64,000 nt of DNA from assembly GCA_016630905.1 (NCBI GenBank), contig WBMQ01000008.1:620001-684000 (forward strand), read 5' to 3'. The DNA is from Capillidium heterosporum. Its lineage: Eukaryota > Entomophthoromycota > Entomophthoromycetes > Entomophthorales > Capillidiaceae. Position numbers and translations under genes: made by a program. The notes under the pieces were generated by a model. The model was not told the origin of the DNA. It saw nothing but the letters and a program-made list of their open reading frames with translations, and searched no databases. Of this stretch, positions 1 to 11,577 are shown in pieces (position 1 is the first letter of the stretch; each line of letters starts with the position of its first letter).

Positions 1-476
1 GTGAAAAGGCAAGGGGTCGACGATTTTAGAAACTTGATTTGCAGATCCTTGACCTTGGAAGCGCTCAGGTCCAAGACTGGATCATAAACTTTGCATTCGG
101 TAGCATAAGTTAATTTGACACTTTCTAAATTTTTTGATACCAGCTTAAGTCTAGATAGAACTGAAGGGCCTAAGTCTTCAACTGTAAGGTGAATCTTCTT
201 AAGATTGGGTAGATATAATCTTAGAAATTGGGTTCCGTCCTTAAATTCAAATTCTTTGAACAGGCTACGCTTCTTCATAACCAAGAACTCCATATCTTCA
301 ACATTTTTTGGACCTCTATCTGTTCGATTGTAAGTGCACCATTGATTACTAGAGAATCCACGCTCCAGAGCCACAGCTTTGATGTGCTTGGATAGCAGTT
401 GAAGTTCCACACATTTGTCAACACTTAAGTCTACGAATATTCGTTCAAGTAGTTCGTAGGGTAGTTGGTTCAACAT
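1..476 (-). CDS. F-box-like protein, C-terminus off the window
   Basis: An open minus-strand frame runs from an ATG at 474-476 to the window edge with no stop: 158 codons, so the gene is truncated by the edge. The N-terminus (MLNQLPYELLERIFVDLS) has the LP-x-E-L-L-x-x-I-F pattern that opens F-box domains. It is followed by leucine-rich segments (FLRLYLPNLKKIHL, LGPSVLSRLKLV) typical of F-box/LRR substrate adaptors of SCF ubiquitin ligases. A second F-box/LRR gene lies at 61.8-63.3 kb on the same strand, which suggests an expanded family. The F-box call rests on this short motif only. Substrate and regulation cannot be inferred. Confidence 0.6.
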   Translation of the reverse strand, partial: MLNQLPYELLERIFVDLSVDKCVELQLLSKHIKAVALERGFSSNQWCTYNRTDRGPKNVEDMEFLVMKKRSLFKEFEFKDGTQFLRLYLPNLKKIHLTVEDLGPSVLSRLKLVSKNLESVKLTYATECKVYDPVLDLSASKVKDLQIKFLKSSTPCLF

Positions 477-1024
477 TTTCAAGTGGAAAGTTAAAGGTTA
501 CGAGTTGATGTTGAGCTGTGGGTGCTAAGTGTTTGCTTTTGGAGAAGCTATAGTTAAAATGATTTGAGTCTACAGTTCCAATTTATATGCAGTCGGAAAT
601 TGGCAATGAAGCTATTTTCCCGTCTAAGGATGGGCACATCACCTGGTAGTATTTCTAACCAATAAAGTGAAGGGATTTTATATGGATAGAGAACATCTAC
701 GTTTTGTCCCATTAGGATTCTTTCTACATTTGTTCAAATGTTGAGCATACAATGTTCAGTATTTTATTTGAAGTGGTCCACATACTCCGTATCATTTATA
801 GCCACCAACATTTAAAATATACCTTCCTGCCAAATAGGCACTTGGGTTGTATAAACCAAAGTTAAAATCTAAACTTCCACTCTGTTAATACTTCCATAAA
901 TATTAAATTGGCAATGTATTTGGGTAAAGCATCTAAATTAAAAATTGAACTTGGAAGGAGGCAGTAAAGACAAAACAAGACAAGTAAACTTGTTGTAAAG
1001 ATAGAGATGGCTTACTGGTAAAGT
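477..1024. other. intergenic, no gene seen
   Basis: AT-rich spacer between the start of the F-box-like gene and the 3' end of GPI8. I see no convincing ORF, RNA gene or repeat. It must hold the F-box gene's promoter and the GPI8 polyadenylation region. Confidence 0.6.
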
Positions 1025-2326
1025 TTAATCAAACGACTTGTAGTGCTGCAGTGCTTGCAGAAGCTGTTTACGGATTTCAGGTACATTCTGAACGTTCGTC
1101 ATAAACAGGAAAATTACCACCGAGAAACAAGCCAGGTATCTAACTATAAAGTAAAAGTCAAACTTGTAGGTATACTTGACCTTAATCTCCCTATCCGATA
1201 AACTGCTTTTCGCCTCATCGGAATCATTACCACTCATATCGTTCGATAAGTTGATGTTATTTATCCTGATACTCTGGAACTTGAAATTAAAGTCTTGGAT
1301 AGTAGCGGTTTCCTCAATCTGAGTAAAGTCCACCTCAGCCCTCTGCATAAAGAAGTCGGCAACCTTGACATCGGAAAGATTCTTGTTGAAATGCTCCCAG
1401 AGGTGCCCAGCATCAACTCTACTATCTTCCTTACCGAGTAATAGATAGTTTTCGTTGAAGAATAAGTCCTTTAAATTGGTGGGGCTGTTGGTAGAAATCC
1501 CATTCAAAAAGTTACCGGTGTGATGAGTGAACCTGTCGATTAGAGATAGACCTATATCAGCGTCGGTGAGGTGGGAGTAAGATTTCTGACCTAAACCGGA
1601 GGAGCCTATGGCTAGTACGTGCTCCTGGCCCTTTTCATCGACTTTCCCAAACATGGTGTTGGCTTCACAAGTATCTACCATAAATAACAAATTCTTGAAC
1701 CTATTCTCCAACTTCATGGTGGCGAAGGCATCAGCCAATCGCTGGGAGGTCAGCTCCTCCTTATCCTGAAACTTTAAGAAACCATCCCCACCGTGGCCCG
1801 TCAAATATACCAAAAGGTTGCTGTTACCATTGCTCTTCAACCTCTTACCTTCAAAGTTATTTACTCCATCTTTACTAACAGTTCGATCTAACAGAACTTT
1901 GATGAAATTATCAACTGTTACATCGTATCCTCTAAAATCGACTTCGACATTTTCATACATATTGTGATTGTGATAGTCTGCCCTGTAGTTCGTACCAGGG
2001 TACTTGTTCCTTGGATTGCAGGGTATGTCATCGGCCAACATCAAAATTATCTTGGAGTCGGGTATTCCCAACCGCTTTATCGAAGAGTAGATGGTCAAGG
2101 CATTACTTACATGTCGATAGTTGAACCAAAACCTTGAAGTTGACGCCTAAGTATAATTATAAAAAACAAAAAGTTAATGCTAAGCAATAAAAGGAAAGTT
2201 TACTATAACTGCCCAATTGTCGGTATGCAGACTATCTTGGTTGTATCCCGAATCGAACGAATCGCAAAATATTAATTGAAAATAGTTGAATAGTAAAGGC
2301 AGCAGTAGGATTTGATATAGATACAT
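1025..2326 (-). CDS. GPI8: GPI transamidase catalytic subunit Gpi8/PIG-K
   Basis: Two exons: 2204-2326 and 1025-2146, with a 57-nt intron at 2147-2203; 414 aa. Exon 1 begins MYLYQILLLPLLFNYFQ, an ER signal peptide, then reads ...DNWAVI and joins ASTSRFWFNYRH, the invariant start of the C13 cysteine-protease domain. The catalytic dyad is visible as His in YLTGHGGDGFLKF and Cys in MVDTCEANTM. Near the C-terminus a hydrophobic helix (IVRYLACFSVVIFLFM) gives the type I membrane anchor. The protein cleaves the C-terminal signal of GPI-anchored precursors and attaches the preformed GPI lipid, in complex with Gaa1, Gpi16, Gpi17 and Gab1 in the ER membrane. Length and order match the family, apart from a longer insert before the membrane helix. 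The call is firm. Confidence 0.95.
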
Positions 2327-2779
2327 ACTTTCTAAATTAGTATATGTCGCAATGTATTATTATGAATATTTTTTCAAGCTTGGTAGAGTTGAAGGCAAAA
2401 TTATAAAGTCAAAGCAACAAATATCCTTTCAAACCCCAGCCTTTGATTTCTGAAAATATGACGCAAGTACGTTATGGAAGAAATTAAGCTGAGTTGTAAA
2501 CTTTCTTATATGACTGATATAGTACCATTATCTTGCCAATTTTTGGACATCCTATACAATAATAATAATAATGAATATATAGATATAGTGTAGCCTTTAC
2601 AACAAAAGTATCAGTCTTTATCGAGAAAATCAAAGCTCAAATATCTACAAGTGATGTGAAGCTCAGCTACTTGACTTCATTCCACATTTGAAGTTCAATC
2701 TTCAAACTCCAAAGCCAAGAGTGATTTCAAGCAGATTTCGAAAACCTCACTTTTCTTTTTCAATTAGAATAAGACACAG
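2327..2779. other. divergent intergenic region
   Basis: Lies between the divergently transcribed GPI8 and the coiled-coil gene. It is AT-rich and contains a short TAA microsatellite-like run around 2560-2570. No coding signal is seen. Confidence 0.55.
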
Positions 2780-4342
2780 ATGGATATACAGCAATTCCAA
2801 GAGGTTGCAAACAGTTGTCTAACAAGTTTAAGGGATTCGGGGCAAAGCGTAAAAGTTGTTTTAAAATTCAACTAATTTTTTCAAAAGTTATCTCGCTCTA
2901 TCAGCCGGCTACAGAAAAGCAACCAGTACATCGATACATTCTTTCAACAAGCGTCAACACGAAAAGTAAAGTTATTCGAGCAAATATTTATTAAAACTAA
3001 TAATAAAAGACCGCTGAGATTGGGACTTTACAGGAAATAGAGAAGCTGAAGAAGGCAAAACTCGACAAAAATTTACCTAAAATTCAAGACCACTGTAATA
3101 ATATAACTCAGTCTATCCAGCTTTTGGAGCTTTACAACAAATCTGTAACTTCCAAGGTAGCTTTTTATTTTTTAAAAAGATAGCTAAGTAGGTAAAGATT
3201 AAAGTTGAACTAGAAAACCAAGATGATATCTTGACTATCGAAGAGAAAGTTATCCAGGCTGAACAAATTGTCGAAGAACTTAAAGCGGAACGCAGCCAAC
3301 TCGTCGACAATGAAAACGCCAAAAAAAAGGAGTTTCAAGAGATGGTGGGTTTTATTTTTTAGTATACTAACAATGTATAAGTATGAGTTGGTAAAAAGTA
3401 TGGATAAGGAAAGAAAGAAATCCCAACCGAAACATATGGACAAGGTAGCTACTTTATTTTATTTGCTTTAACACTTTATCTAGAAAACCAAGATTGAAGA
3501 GTTGGAATTGGAGAACAAAAAAGCATGTCAGAACTACAAGGAGGAGCTCAAAGCCAAGCATCTGAAGTTGACTGAGCTTGAAACAAAGATGCAGAAGGTA
3601 AGGAAGCTGATAACCGATGTAGATAGAATATCCTCAGCACAGAATCATAGACCTGCCCCTACTATCGACGGTATAGTTTAAATTTTTATCGTGTTTTAAA
3701 ATTTATTTACAAATTAGATTTGGAGGGGTTGCAAGCTTTTAAACTAATGCAGACCCAACTAAAGGAATTTGAAAACTCCAGTTCAGTTCAAAGTAAGGAT
3801 TTTCCTACATTTATAGATATTCTAAATCTGTACATTAGTTTCTGAGGCTGCCATTTTAAAATTTCAAATCCATCTACAAAATCTTCGAAGCCAGGTAGGC
3901 CGCCTTTTATTTGCAAATTTATAACATTGAAACTTTTAGATTAAGGAATCGGTTTGGAATCAACTGCCAATCAAAGGCGAAGAATACGAGACCAAATTGT
4001 GCCACCTTATTAGGGATATCTTTGGAAACCAGCCTCTAGCATTGACGATGGTCCGTGTCCTCACCAAGATCCAATCTACCGAGACTAAGAGCACGTCGAC
4101 GAGCGCCTTAGTTCAGGTAAGCTCTTCGACTAATGTCCTAAACTTACTAGCCTTTGCTTTAGGATTTCCCACCTGATCAGGCCCATCGGCATCACCTGGC
4201 TGAAGCGCTCAATCTGCTGATGAAACTAGGGATATTGGATACCGAAGCACTCTACTCAGTCGACAACGAAAGTCAATCCAACAGTACTGACGACTTACCC
4301 TACTCTAGGGATTCTCAAGTCCTTTTCAAATTGGATCTGTAA
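2780..4342 (+). CDS. coiled-coil protein, ten exons, function unknown
   Basis: Exons by phase and splice signals: 2780-2848, 2888-2965, 3010-3156, 3192-3344, 3382-3444, 3484-3670, 3718-3792, 3839-3894, 3940-4116, 4163-4342. They join in one frame to 394 aa. Introns are 35-50 nt; the fourth (3345-3381) carries a perfect TACTAAC branch site. Residues from about 60 to 220 are charged and heptad-like (KLKKAKLDKNL, KIEELELENKK), a long coiled coil. The C-terminal third is probably globular, with the segments WNQLPIKGEEYETKL and HHLAEALNLLMKLGIL. Coiled coil plus a small C-terminal domain recalls kinetochore and septin-associated scaffolds, but no family signature is decisive. It ends 60 bp from the convergent SND2 stop. 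Confidence 0.75.
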
Positions 4343-4401
4343 CAAATAAAGCTGGTATTCAAATAAGTTGCACTGCATACTTTTATTCATTTGTCGAAAA
4401 G

Positions 4402-4962
4402 TTATTTTCGAAAGAAGGTGGTTATCAGATAAATGGCATAAACTGGAATCTAAATTTAAAAAGTTAATGCATGTTCATAACAGATTAAAATAAACTTACC
4501 AAAAATAAAAAGAACCAAAAGTAATTGGAGAAAGTAACAGTTACTAGTACGAAGGCATGTATATAAAATATATCGAATAGATACCTAAAACCCATAAATC
4601 ATAAATAAAGCAGCAAAAATAAAATGAGTTACGAAGTGAGACCACTCGCTTTAAGGTCAGCACCACTCTGGGTCAAAATCCCATTTTGAAATGTAGGCTC
4701 TGAGATCTTGAACAGATAGAAAGGTACACCTAACACTACGGTTTCAAGGTAGAGGAAGGATACCGATTTGGAAAAGGTTAGGTAGGAGTATTGCCATAGT
4801 AAATTGACTAAAACAAAGTAGGCCTGTAGCCCCAAGACGACTTTTAAAAGTAATTGGCGGACCGACTGATTGCTATTGTAAATCCTTTTAACTGAAACGT
4901 TGGCCTATTTTGGTTGTAGTTTAGATTTTATGTTGGACTTTGTTAGTGCTTTGGCTTACCAT
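4402..4962 (-). CDS. SND2: SND2/TMEM208-family ER membrane protein
   Basis: Four exons: 4960-4962, 4633-4904, 4500-4584 and 4402-4449, joining in frame to 135 aa. The first exon is the ATG alone, followed at once by a GTAAG donor, giving the start M-ANVSVKRIYN. Features match the family: a polar N-terminus, two closely spaced helices (LLLKVVLGLQAYFVL and FLYLETVVLGVPFYLF), a middle segment with DLKASGLTSYLFDI, and a last pair of helices ending NYFWFFLFLIPVYAIYLI. Snd2/TMEM208 acts with Snd1 and Snd3 in SRP-independent targeting of proteins, especially those with central or C-terminal membrane segments, to the ER. Slightly shorter than the usual 170 aa. Read without introns, the gene would stop after the second helix. 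Confidence 0.8.
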
Positions 4963-5564
4963 ATTGCTGGATGTTGAGTTGAGTTGAGTTGTGAGTTTTG
5001 GGTTGTAAGTTTGGGTTGAGGTTTTATATGGAAATCTAGCCAATAGAATAGGAACATTTGTTTCAAAGGTATTAATGAAAAAAATAGGTACGCGATCCAC
5101 CTAAAATTTGGCGGCAAGGAAAAAGCTATCCATCCGATGGTGGGGAAAGTACCCTGGTAGTATGGATATATGAGAGAACTTTTAATTAGATAGATAGACA
5201 AACCAGGTAACTTGCACTTTGTATAGTTCAATTAGAAAGCATACATTTGATTATTTTAGTCGAGCAACCTTTTCATAGGTTAGTAGATGTATTACATCAA
5301 TAGTGATGATGGTTTCGGTTCCTTTCAACTATATTTATAGCATCACTTTTCTCCGAGTAAGGATTTTTACAGATGAGTAATTATATGTTATACTTCTAAA
5401 GAATCATAGAAACGATTGTACTATAGGATTGTAATATATGCAAATGCCAATAAATTTGCAAAGATAATTTAAAACAAAGTACAAATAAAAACTTTACAAA
5501 GCACTGCAAAATTCATAAAACAGCCATTTATTACATAGAACAAAACTACATACGCCACCAAACT
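4963..5564. other. intergenic, SND2 upstream region
   Basis: Contains TTGAG-rich short repeats near 4975-5000 directly upstream of the SND2 start. An open minus-strand frame here has no family character and overlaps the probable promoter, so I do not call it. Confidence 0.5.
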
Positions 5565-7154
5565 TCATCTCTTCAAAAACTTGACCCTCATACTGACTGG
5601 TTTGACTAGTCCATCACTTATCAATTTACATTCGGTGTTGGGTCCGACATCAATCCTATACTTCTGTACCAACATACTCAATATAGTCTTTTGTTGCGTC
5701 AATGAGAACTTCTGACCTACACCTTTTAGCAGCACGTTAGTATCCCAGTACTAATAAAAGTTTAAAACTTACAGTTGCGATTCCCATTGCTGAAGGCTAA
5801 CCAGTGAGGGTTGGATCTTTCGATATCCTTACCTAGAAATCGATCCGGGTTGAAAAAGCTCCGGTTTTTTGTAGAGCTGGGCATCGTAGTGTACACCATA
5901 AAACATAAGGGTAACGTATGTCTCTTTGGGGATGGTAAACTTGCCCAGCTTCTTACAGTCCAAAATCAAGTCTTGGGAAATAAATCTACGCAGCTCAGTT
6001 ACCGTGGATAGGCAACGCATACTCTCCATTATGATAGCATCCATGTACTCCATATTCTTAAGTTGGTCGTTGCTGGGGATTTGGATCGAACTGGGATCAG
6101 TTGAAGTAAAATTCAAAACGCTACATACTTCATTAAACAATTTCTCTTGGACAATCTAAGATAAAAAGAAGGTTAGCGTTTTATAGATTCTTAGCATATT
6201 ATAGCATCGCTTACTGTATTTTTGGCCAAAAAGTATATTATTATTGACAGCGTGTTGGCGGTTGTATCATGTCCAGCGGCGAACAGAGTAGCCAAGTTAT
6301 TGACGAGCTGATCGTCAGTCAAACCTTCTTCACCAGATCTGTCTTTTATCATCAGGTTCAGTATATCGTCCTTAGTGTCGATTCCGGTGCTTTCTAGTTG
6401 GGTTCGGCGTTCCTTTACTAGTTCAAACATAAAATCTCTATGCTCCAAAGCTTTGCTATGTAGTAGACGGCGGGAAGGTATGATCTTCTCTAAGATGGGG
6501 ATGAGGTAGTAGGCTGGATTGAACATAGATTCCATAATGGCATTGTAGTTCTTGAGATTGGTGGTCGCTTCAATCGCATCTAGAGCTTGGAAATCGTAGC
6601 TGAAGAGGGCTTCGCCCATGACGTCTAAAGTTAGCTGCTGGATAAGAATCTGAATCTCTACATCCTGATCAGTTCCCTTAGTTTCCTTTTCGATGATAGC
6701 CAAGAACTTGTGAGTGAATTTTCCAATGAGTTGGGTGGACAACAACTTTTTGAAGACGGGATTGAGGACTTTTCTATGCTTCAACCACTGTTTACCGTCA
6801 GCATGTACTATATTATCCTTGCCTAAGAAGCGAAACATCAGCAAGTCGTCGAGAACTATCCCAGGTTTGTGCTTCAAAGTGTTTTTATCCTTCAAGATGA
6901 TATCTATCAATTCGTGATCACTCAACATCAACTCCCATTTACCTCTTAATATGAATTTGATTATCGGGCTTTGCTCAAACAGTGGCGCCAATAGTCCTCT
7001 TAAACTTAACGTCATAAGGCTCACCTTTGATACTGGCATGGACCAACCTTAATGTATTCAAAGTTGGAATACGTTGAAATTCGCCTTTGGGCCAGAACTT
7101 GAAGTAAAGGAGGCATATTATTGAAACTAAAACTAAAGCTAATAAAGTGGACAT
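5565..7154 (-). pseudogene. cytochrome P450 with two +1 frame breaks
   Basis: Exons 6215-7154, 5773-6155 and 5565-5722, with introns of 59 and 50 nt. The start MSTLLALVLVSIICLLYF is a membrane anchor. All P450 hallmarks are present: I-helix FAAGHDTTANT, ExxR in MESMRC, the PDRF motif, and haem loop FSNGNRNCVG formed across the last intron. Two breaks split the frame. At about 6994-6998, GEPYDVKFKR must continue into LLAPLFEQ one base out of register. At 5853-5857 (an A5 run on the plus strand), KPELF must continue into NPDRF, again with one extra base. Both junctions fall inside contiguous conserved sequence, and no GT-AG intron fixes the phase. It is either a young pseudogene or carries sequence errors. 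If intact it would be an ER monooxygenase of unknown substrate. Confidence 0.85.
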
Positions 7155-7184
7155 ACTTGCAGCTTTGAAAGTCGAGTTCCCATC

Positions 7185-7196
7185 GCTTATATATTT
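7185..7196 (-). promoter_or_regulatory. TATA-like box upstream of the P450
   Basis: On the minus strand the sequence reads ATATATAAG about 35-40 bases before the P450 start codon. Placement and sequence fit a TATA element, though such AT strings are common in this DNA. Confidence 0.35.
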
Positions 7197-8593
7197 TTCA
7201 AAAGCTGTAATACAGAGGGCTGCATACGATAAGCAAAAACTAGTATACTACGTCACCCTAAAACCTGCATATTCTTTAGATTTTACCTACAGTTAAATAT
7301 TGGTTTAAAATTTGCTGCTTTCATATGCTTGAAATAGCTTCATATAGCGCTAGTCCGAAATTAAGGGCAAATATCTCAAGTTTAATTGCAAAATTTACCC
7401 GGCTTTTCATGGATATGTAGTATGGAAAATTCTAGACATCTTTATGTTCCGATAATATGGGCAAATTTTTACAGTAGCACTTGTGAAAGATCGCCAAGCC
7501 TTTTGGGTCGAGTAAAACTATATCCAAAAACGGAAATATTATCCTAGGAATCTGGACTTCCACTTGGCAAGAATATAACAAACAAACCATGGTATTAATG
7601 CAAGCAACCTACGTGTTTTTCAGGCGAGAGTGCCAATAAATCAATTTAATTTGAAGAATCCTTAGTTACTGGTATCAATATGAAAACTATGGCAAGAAGT
7701 TGGGTTTTCCAACAACAACCAAAACAAATGGTAAAAATATCTCGCCAATACAGGCTATCTACCAGTTTTCCACTCAATGTCCCCAAGTATCTAATTTTAA
7801 ACGTAAGTTTTGGCTTACTCTCAAGCGCTTACTAAGGGACATTACCCAATTTGAATCGGCATGATAAATCTCATCCAACTCATCCCACATTTTATTGCAT
7901 TCATCAATCTCAACAGGTTATTGCTTTTTATATTAACGCTCGTTAATAAAATTTTGTAATTTCGTATTTCAACTAACAATACATCTATATAGATATAGTA
8001 AATCAACTTGTAATGATCTTTGCTACGTCCAATATGAGATACGACAGGATTCAAAGCCTATACAAGCATAATTTTTGTAATTTCTAAACAGAATAGTATA
8101 CATCTAGTTTCCACACCTTGTAGAGGTCTCAAGGCTTTGAAACATCGGCTGTATGCCCACCTCTATGTTAAAATCAATATCCTTCAACAAATTTAACCAT
8201 GCACATCCCTTACAAACTTCTTACTAAATCGTCAAAACAGAGTATGGTAAATAAAATCCACCATAGGCAATTTTTTTCTAATTTCAAAGGTTTATAAAGC
8301 TTCGATGCTAACTAACCTTCGAACATTGAAGCTTTAACCAATACTTTGGTAAAAGCATTTGGCTTGATCACTCATTTATCTACTATCAAAATGTTACTGG
8401 TACTAAAAGCAGCAGTTCTGTCAAAAGGTTTGACTGGTCAAGTATCCATTCAACTTGAATCCAGGACAGCGACTTTAGATGTTTGTTAGGAAATTATAAA
8501 AATATATATATCCTGTACAACTGTTAAAACTAATATATACAAACAGTATATGCATTTGGAAATACTTTTAATAAAGTTCCCACTCGAAAAATA
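7197..8593. other. intergenic, no convincing gene
   Basis: About 1.4 kb of AT-rich DNA between the P450 promoter and the 3' end of the kleisin gene. One short minus-strand frame near 7842-8054 has no recognisable domain or upstream exon. I see no RNA gene or repeat. Confidence 0.5.
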
Positions 8594-10488
8594 CTATAAG
8601 TTGACTTTAGTATGGATCCTCAACTCTCCAAAAGATTCAACTTGGACTACATCAATCAAATTTTTGGCTTTCAACTCTAAAGTACATCATCATTATAAAA
8701 TATACATATAATAGAATACCTAGTAGACTATAAAAGTTCTTGGCAGCTGTCTTTCTAGTCTGCTCGCTTCCAACCACTTGGGAGAAGTTAATCCTTTCAC
8801 TGGTAGCCGACTGTAAGATTTCAAATAAAAAGTCCTTGCCATCGTCCAACAAATTTAACTGCTCGATAGGGACCTCAAACTCCTCAATCTGTTGCTCATT
8901 AATATCGAATATATCTATCTGTATGTATCAATAAATAAACTCAATTTGAAATTTTTACCATATAAGACACCAGTAGTATTGAGATCCTCTAGTAGGGAGG
9001 AAGAGATCTTGATTTTTTCGGAACGAAAGCTACGTTCCAAACCTACATCTTCGTAAGACTGGGGTTAACGCTGGTAGAGGCTCGAATTCAAATGGAGCTT
9101 CTTCGGTGAATGATGGGTACTCTCTACCTGCTTCTATAACTACAGTAAATTGGATTAGATGTTGAATTTGGAGTGATGTATACTTTCAGATGTTTGGGAA
9201 GCTTCGACTAAGGACTGTTTAACTAGGTCCATAAATTCAGGTATAAAGACTAAAATGTTAGAGTTCATTTAGCTATAAAAGCTACTTGGTTGTCCAAGAT
9301 TATAAAGTAACTGCCTAGCTTCTTCGTAGTTATCAAGGCGTATCCTCTATTAAAAATCAATATAAATACTTAACTATCAAGTACCTTAAATCGACCTCTC
9401 GTATACATTTCATTGAATATCTCAGTAACTTGGGCATTGGACAATTCCAACTCCTCATCTTCCAGTTGCAATCTCCTATCCATCCGAATTTTCTTGACCC
9501 TTGATGATTTGGGAGTTGGTACACTAGGTGAAGTCCCAATAGTGAATGCAGGGGATACAATGTGTTCGATGAAGGGGCTACCGTCAGCATCGAGGGCTGG
9601 GAATTCTACTCCGGTATCGGGTAGATCTTCCAAAGTACCAATGTTTCCAAAGGATCTACTACCAAAGTTGTATCTTCGAACCGAAATGGATCCATACTTG
9701 ATGATATCAACGGAGTGGTAGGTTGCTCCAACATGTCAAGGTGGGTTGGTAGTTCAACCCTTCGTGCCTCTAACAGTTAAAATGTAGTAAAAGTTAGAAG
9801 AATAAAGTGAATTAAACATGTTACTTTCGATATCTTGAGTTACATAATCCAAAGACCAATCCATATATAGCTGGGGAGTATACTTGTGCATTTTTAAACC
9901 TACTGCTTAAAAAATTACACCTACCTTTGGTACGTTAGCATCGTTCATGAAATGGAATAATTCGAAGTTAGGATCGTCGATCAGCGTAATTTTATTGAAG
10001 CTTTATCAACAACAGTCAAAACATAAAGCCATTATTTCATATCTTACACAGCTCGAGTATTAGTCATTTTCTCGATAGGTCTATGCAACAGTGTTACATG
10101 ACGCTTCATCAAAATGCATTCATCTACATGCGATTAACTTAAACATAAATGACATATAAAGTTTACCTAGAAGTAGTTTGGTTTTATATTCTAGAAGCCG
10201 AATTATACCGAACATCAACTGGGCGTCGTAGCGCAGAGGTAGCTCAGGCATAACTATACGGATCTTCTCACTATTGTGAAAATGGTCAACAATGAAAGTG
10301 AGTTTATTTACCATAGCTCCAAAAAATCAAACTGTAGAGCTTTAGATTTGTTGATAACCCGTATTCGTGCCTTCAGTCCTAAAGTCGATATCACCCTAGC
10401 ATATGTCAATATAAGCGATCCTTAGATTCACTTACCATATAGTCTCTAGAGGCGAAAGTTTGGAAATCTTCTGTCGATAGTCCTCCAT
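8594..10488 (-). CDS. Rad21/Rec8-family cohesin kleisin
   Basis: Multi-exon gene. The N-terminal exons are phase-consistent: 10436-10488, 10312-10395, 10167-10270, 10048-10123 and 9925-10000. They encode LSPLETIWVISTLGLKAR, then LCEKIRIVMPELPLRYDAQLMFGIIRLLEYKTKLLL, the kleisin N-domain with the P-L-x-x-R-x-x-Q-L-x-x-G-I-x-R pattern. The last exons give FLFEILQSATSERINFSQVV, then AAKNFYSLLELKAKNLIDVVQ and a terminal FGELRI, the C-terminal winged helix that binds the Smc1 head. Kleisins close the cohesin ring between Smc3 and Smc1. IW-x-x-STLG slightly favours meiotic Rec8, but Rad21 is not excluded. The middle (about 9040-9850) is provisional: exon joins there need unusually long introns or frame changes. 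An in-frame upstream ATG at 10561-10563 could add 25 residues. Confidence 0.8.
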
Positions 10489-11577
10489 GTCTTGAAATAA
10501 ATCTATAAATCTAATTTCAAACCTTTTATAGTAAGGGTAGGTATAACAGAATTTAGTAGACATTGCTATTGATGCGCTTTATTAGAATTACTATCTAATG
10601 ATAAATTTTAAAGCTAAATTAAAATGCTGTTGATATCCGACTAGTATATTTGCTATCAAGTTACAAAGGTGGAAGTAATATATCTAATTGATATTTATCA
10701 CTATACCCTGAAGCAAACTTACAGATGTATACGCTTTGGTTGGTATTTGAAAGTACCATAAAGTTTAGTAGACATCTCTCGTATATAGCTGCTTTCTATC
10801 TATTTAATCTTCAAGCTAATTATATTTAGGGACTGATAGTCGGTTGTCAAGTTATATACTTGTGAAATGTTGATTCTATATGCCAACTCCAACTACCCTA
10901 TTTGAAGTAAACACCCTTTGCTCTTGTTAAGGTTTGAGCTTTTTAGCAAATTGGTAGTTTGTAATGAAGCAATCCTTTGGCTTTAGTTTGCTAACTTTCT
11001 ATGGCATTGCAATTGAGCTTTGACTTGTAGCGAAAGAATTGTCCTTGGTATGGGAATTCAAGCTGTGCAAAAGAAAAACTACGTGGGCAAGCATTACCGC
11101 TAAAATTTTACTTATAGGTGAGTATTATTTCCCCTAAATATAGCTATATCTACATTTCAAAATATTTTTAAAGATAGCAGGGATTATAAATGTGCTTGTT
11201 GAAGCGACGTTAGAGCCCGGCTAAATTAACACCAACTTAAAGCTCATTCGGATTATATTAACCTTTGCTACAAACTAAAGAAACTTTGATATCTACAGCA
11301 TAGCATTGTTGCACATCAATCTCTTCAAAGATAGGGCAAAGCACTTTAATTATCCTTCCATCCCACTCTAGAAAGGTTGAAGCACCTCCATCCCAATCCA
11401 ATCTTACGAAAAACTTCTCCAGCTCCAAATTTCAAGGCAGCTCAAATAATGGAACCTTCTAGAACCTTTTCCACATCATCAAATTCAAATCCTTACCAAA
11501 ATCCAAAAGCTAAACCTAGCATGGAAAAATTTTAGGCTCACAACTCAGCTCACCACTTTAGTTTCCATCAAAAAAAG
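10489..11577. other. divergent intergenic region
   Basis: About 1.1 kb between the divergent kleisin gene and NTF2. It holds both promoters. No coding or structured RNA signal is seen. Confidence 0.55.

Noticed and set aside
2099-2146. Splice donor (GTAAGTAAT) between NYRH and the rest of GPI8
   Set aside because: Reading straight through gives HVSNALTIYSSIKRLG, which matches the conserved family sequence, so it is coding.
4956-5231. 91-codon minus-strand frame upstream of SND2
   Set aside because: No domain; it overlaps the SND2 start region and reads through its promoter.
7842-8054. 70-codon minus-strand frame
   Set aside because: AT-driven composition, no family signal, no neighbouring exons.
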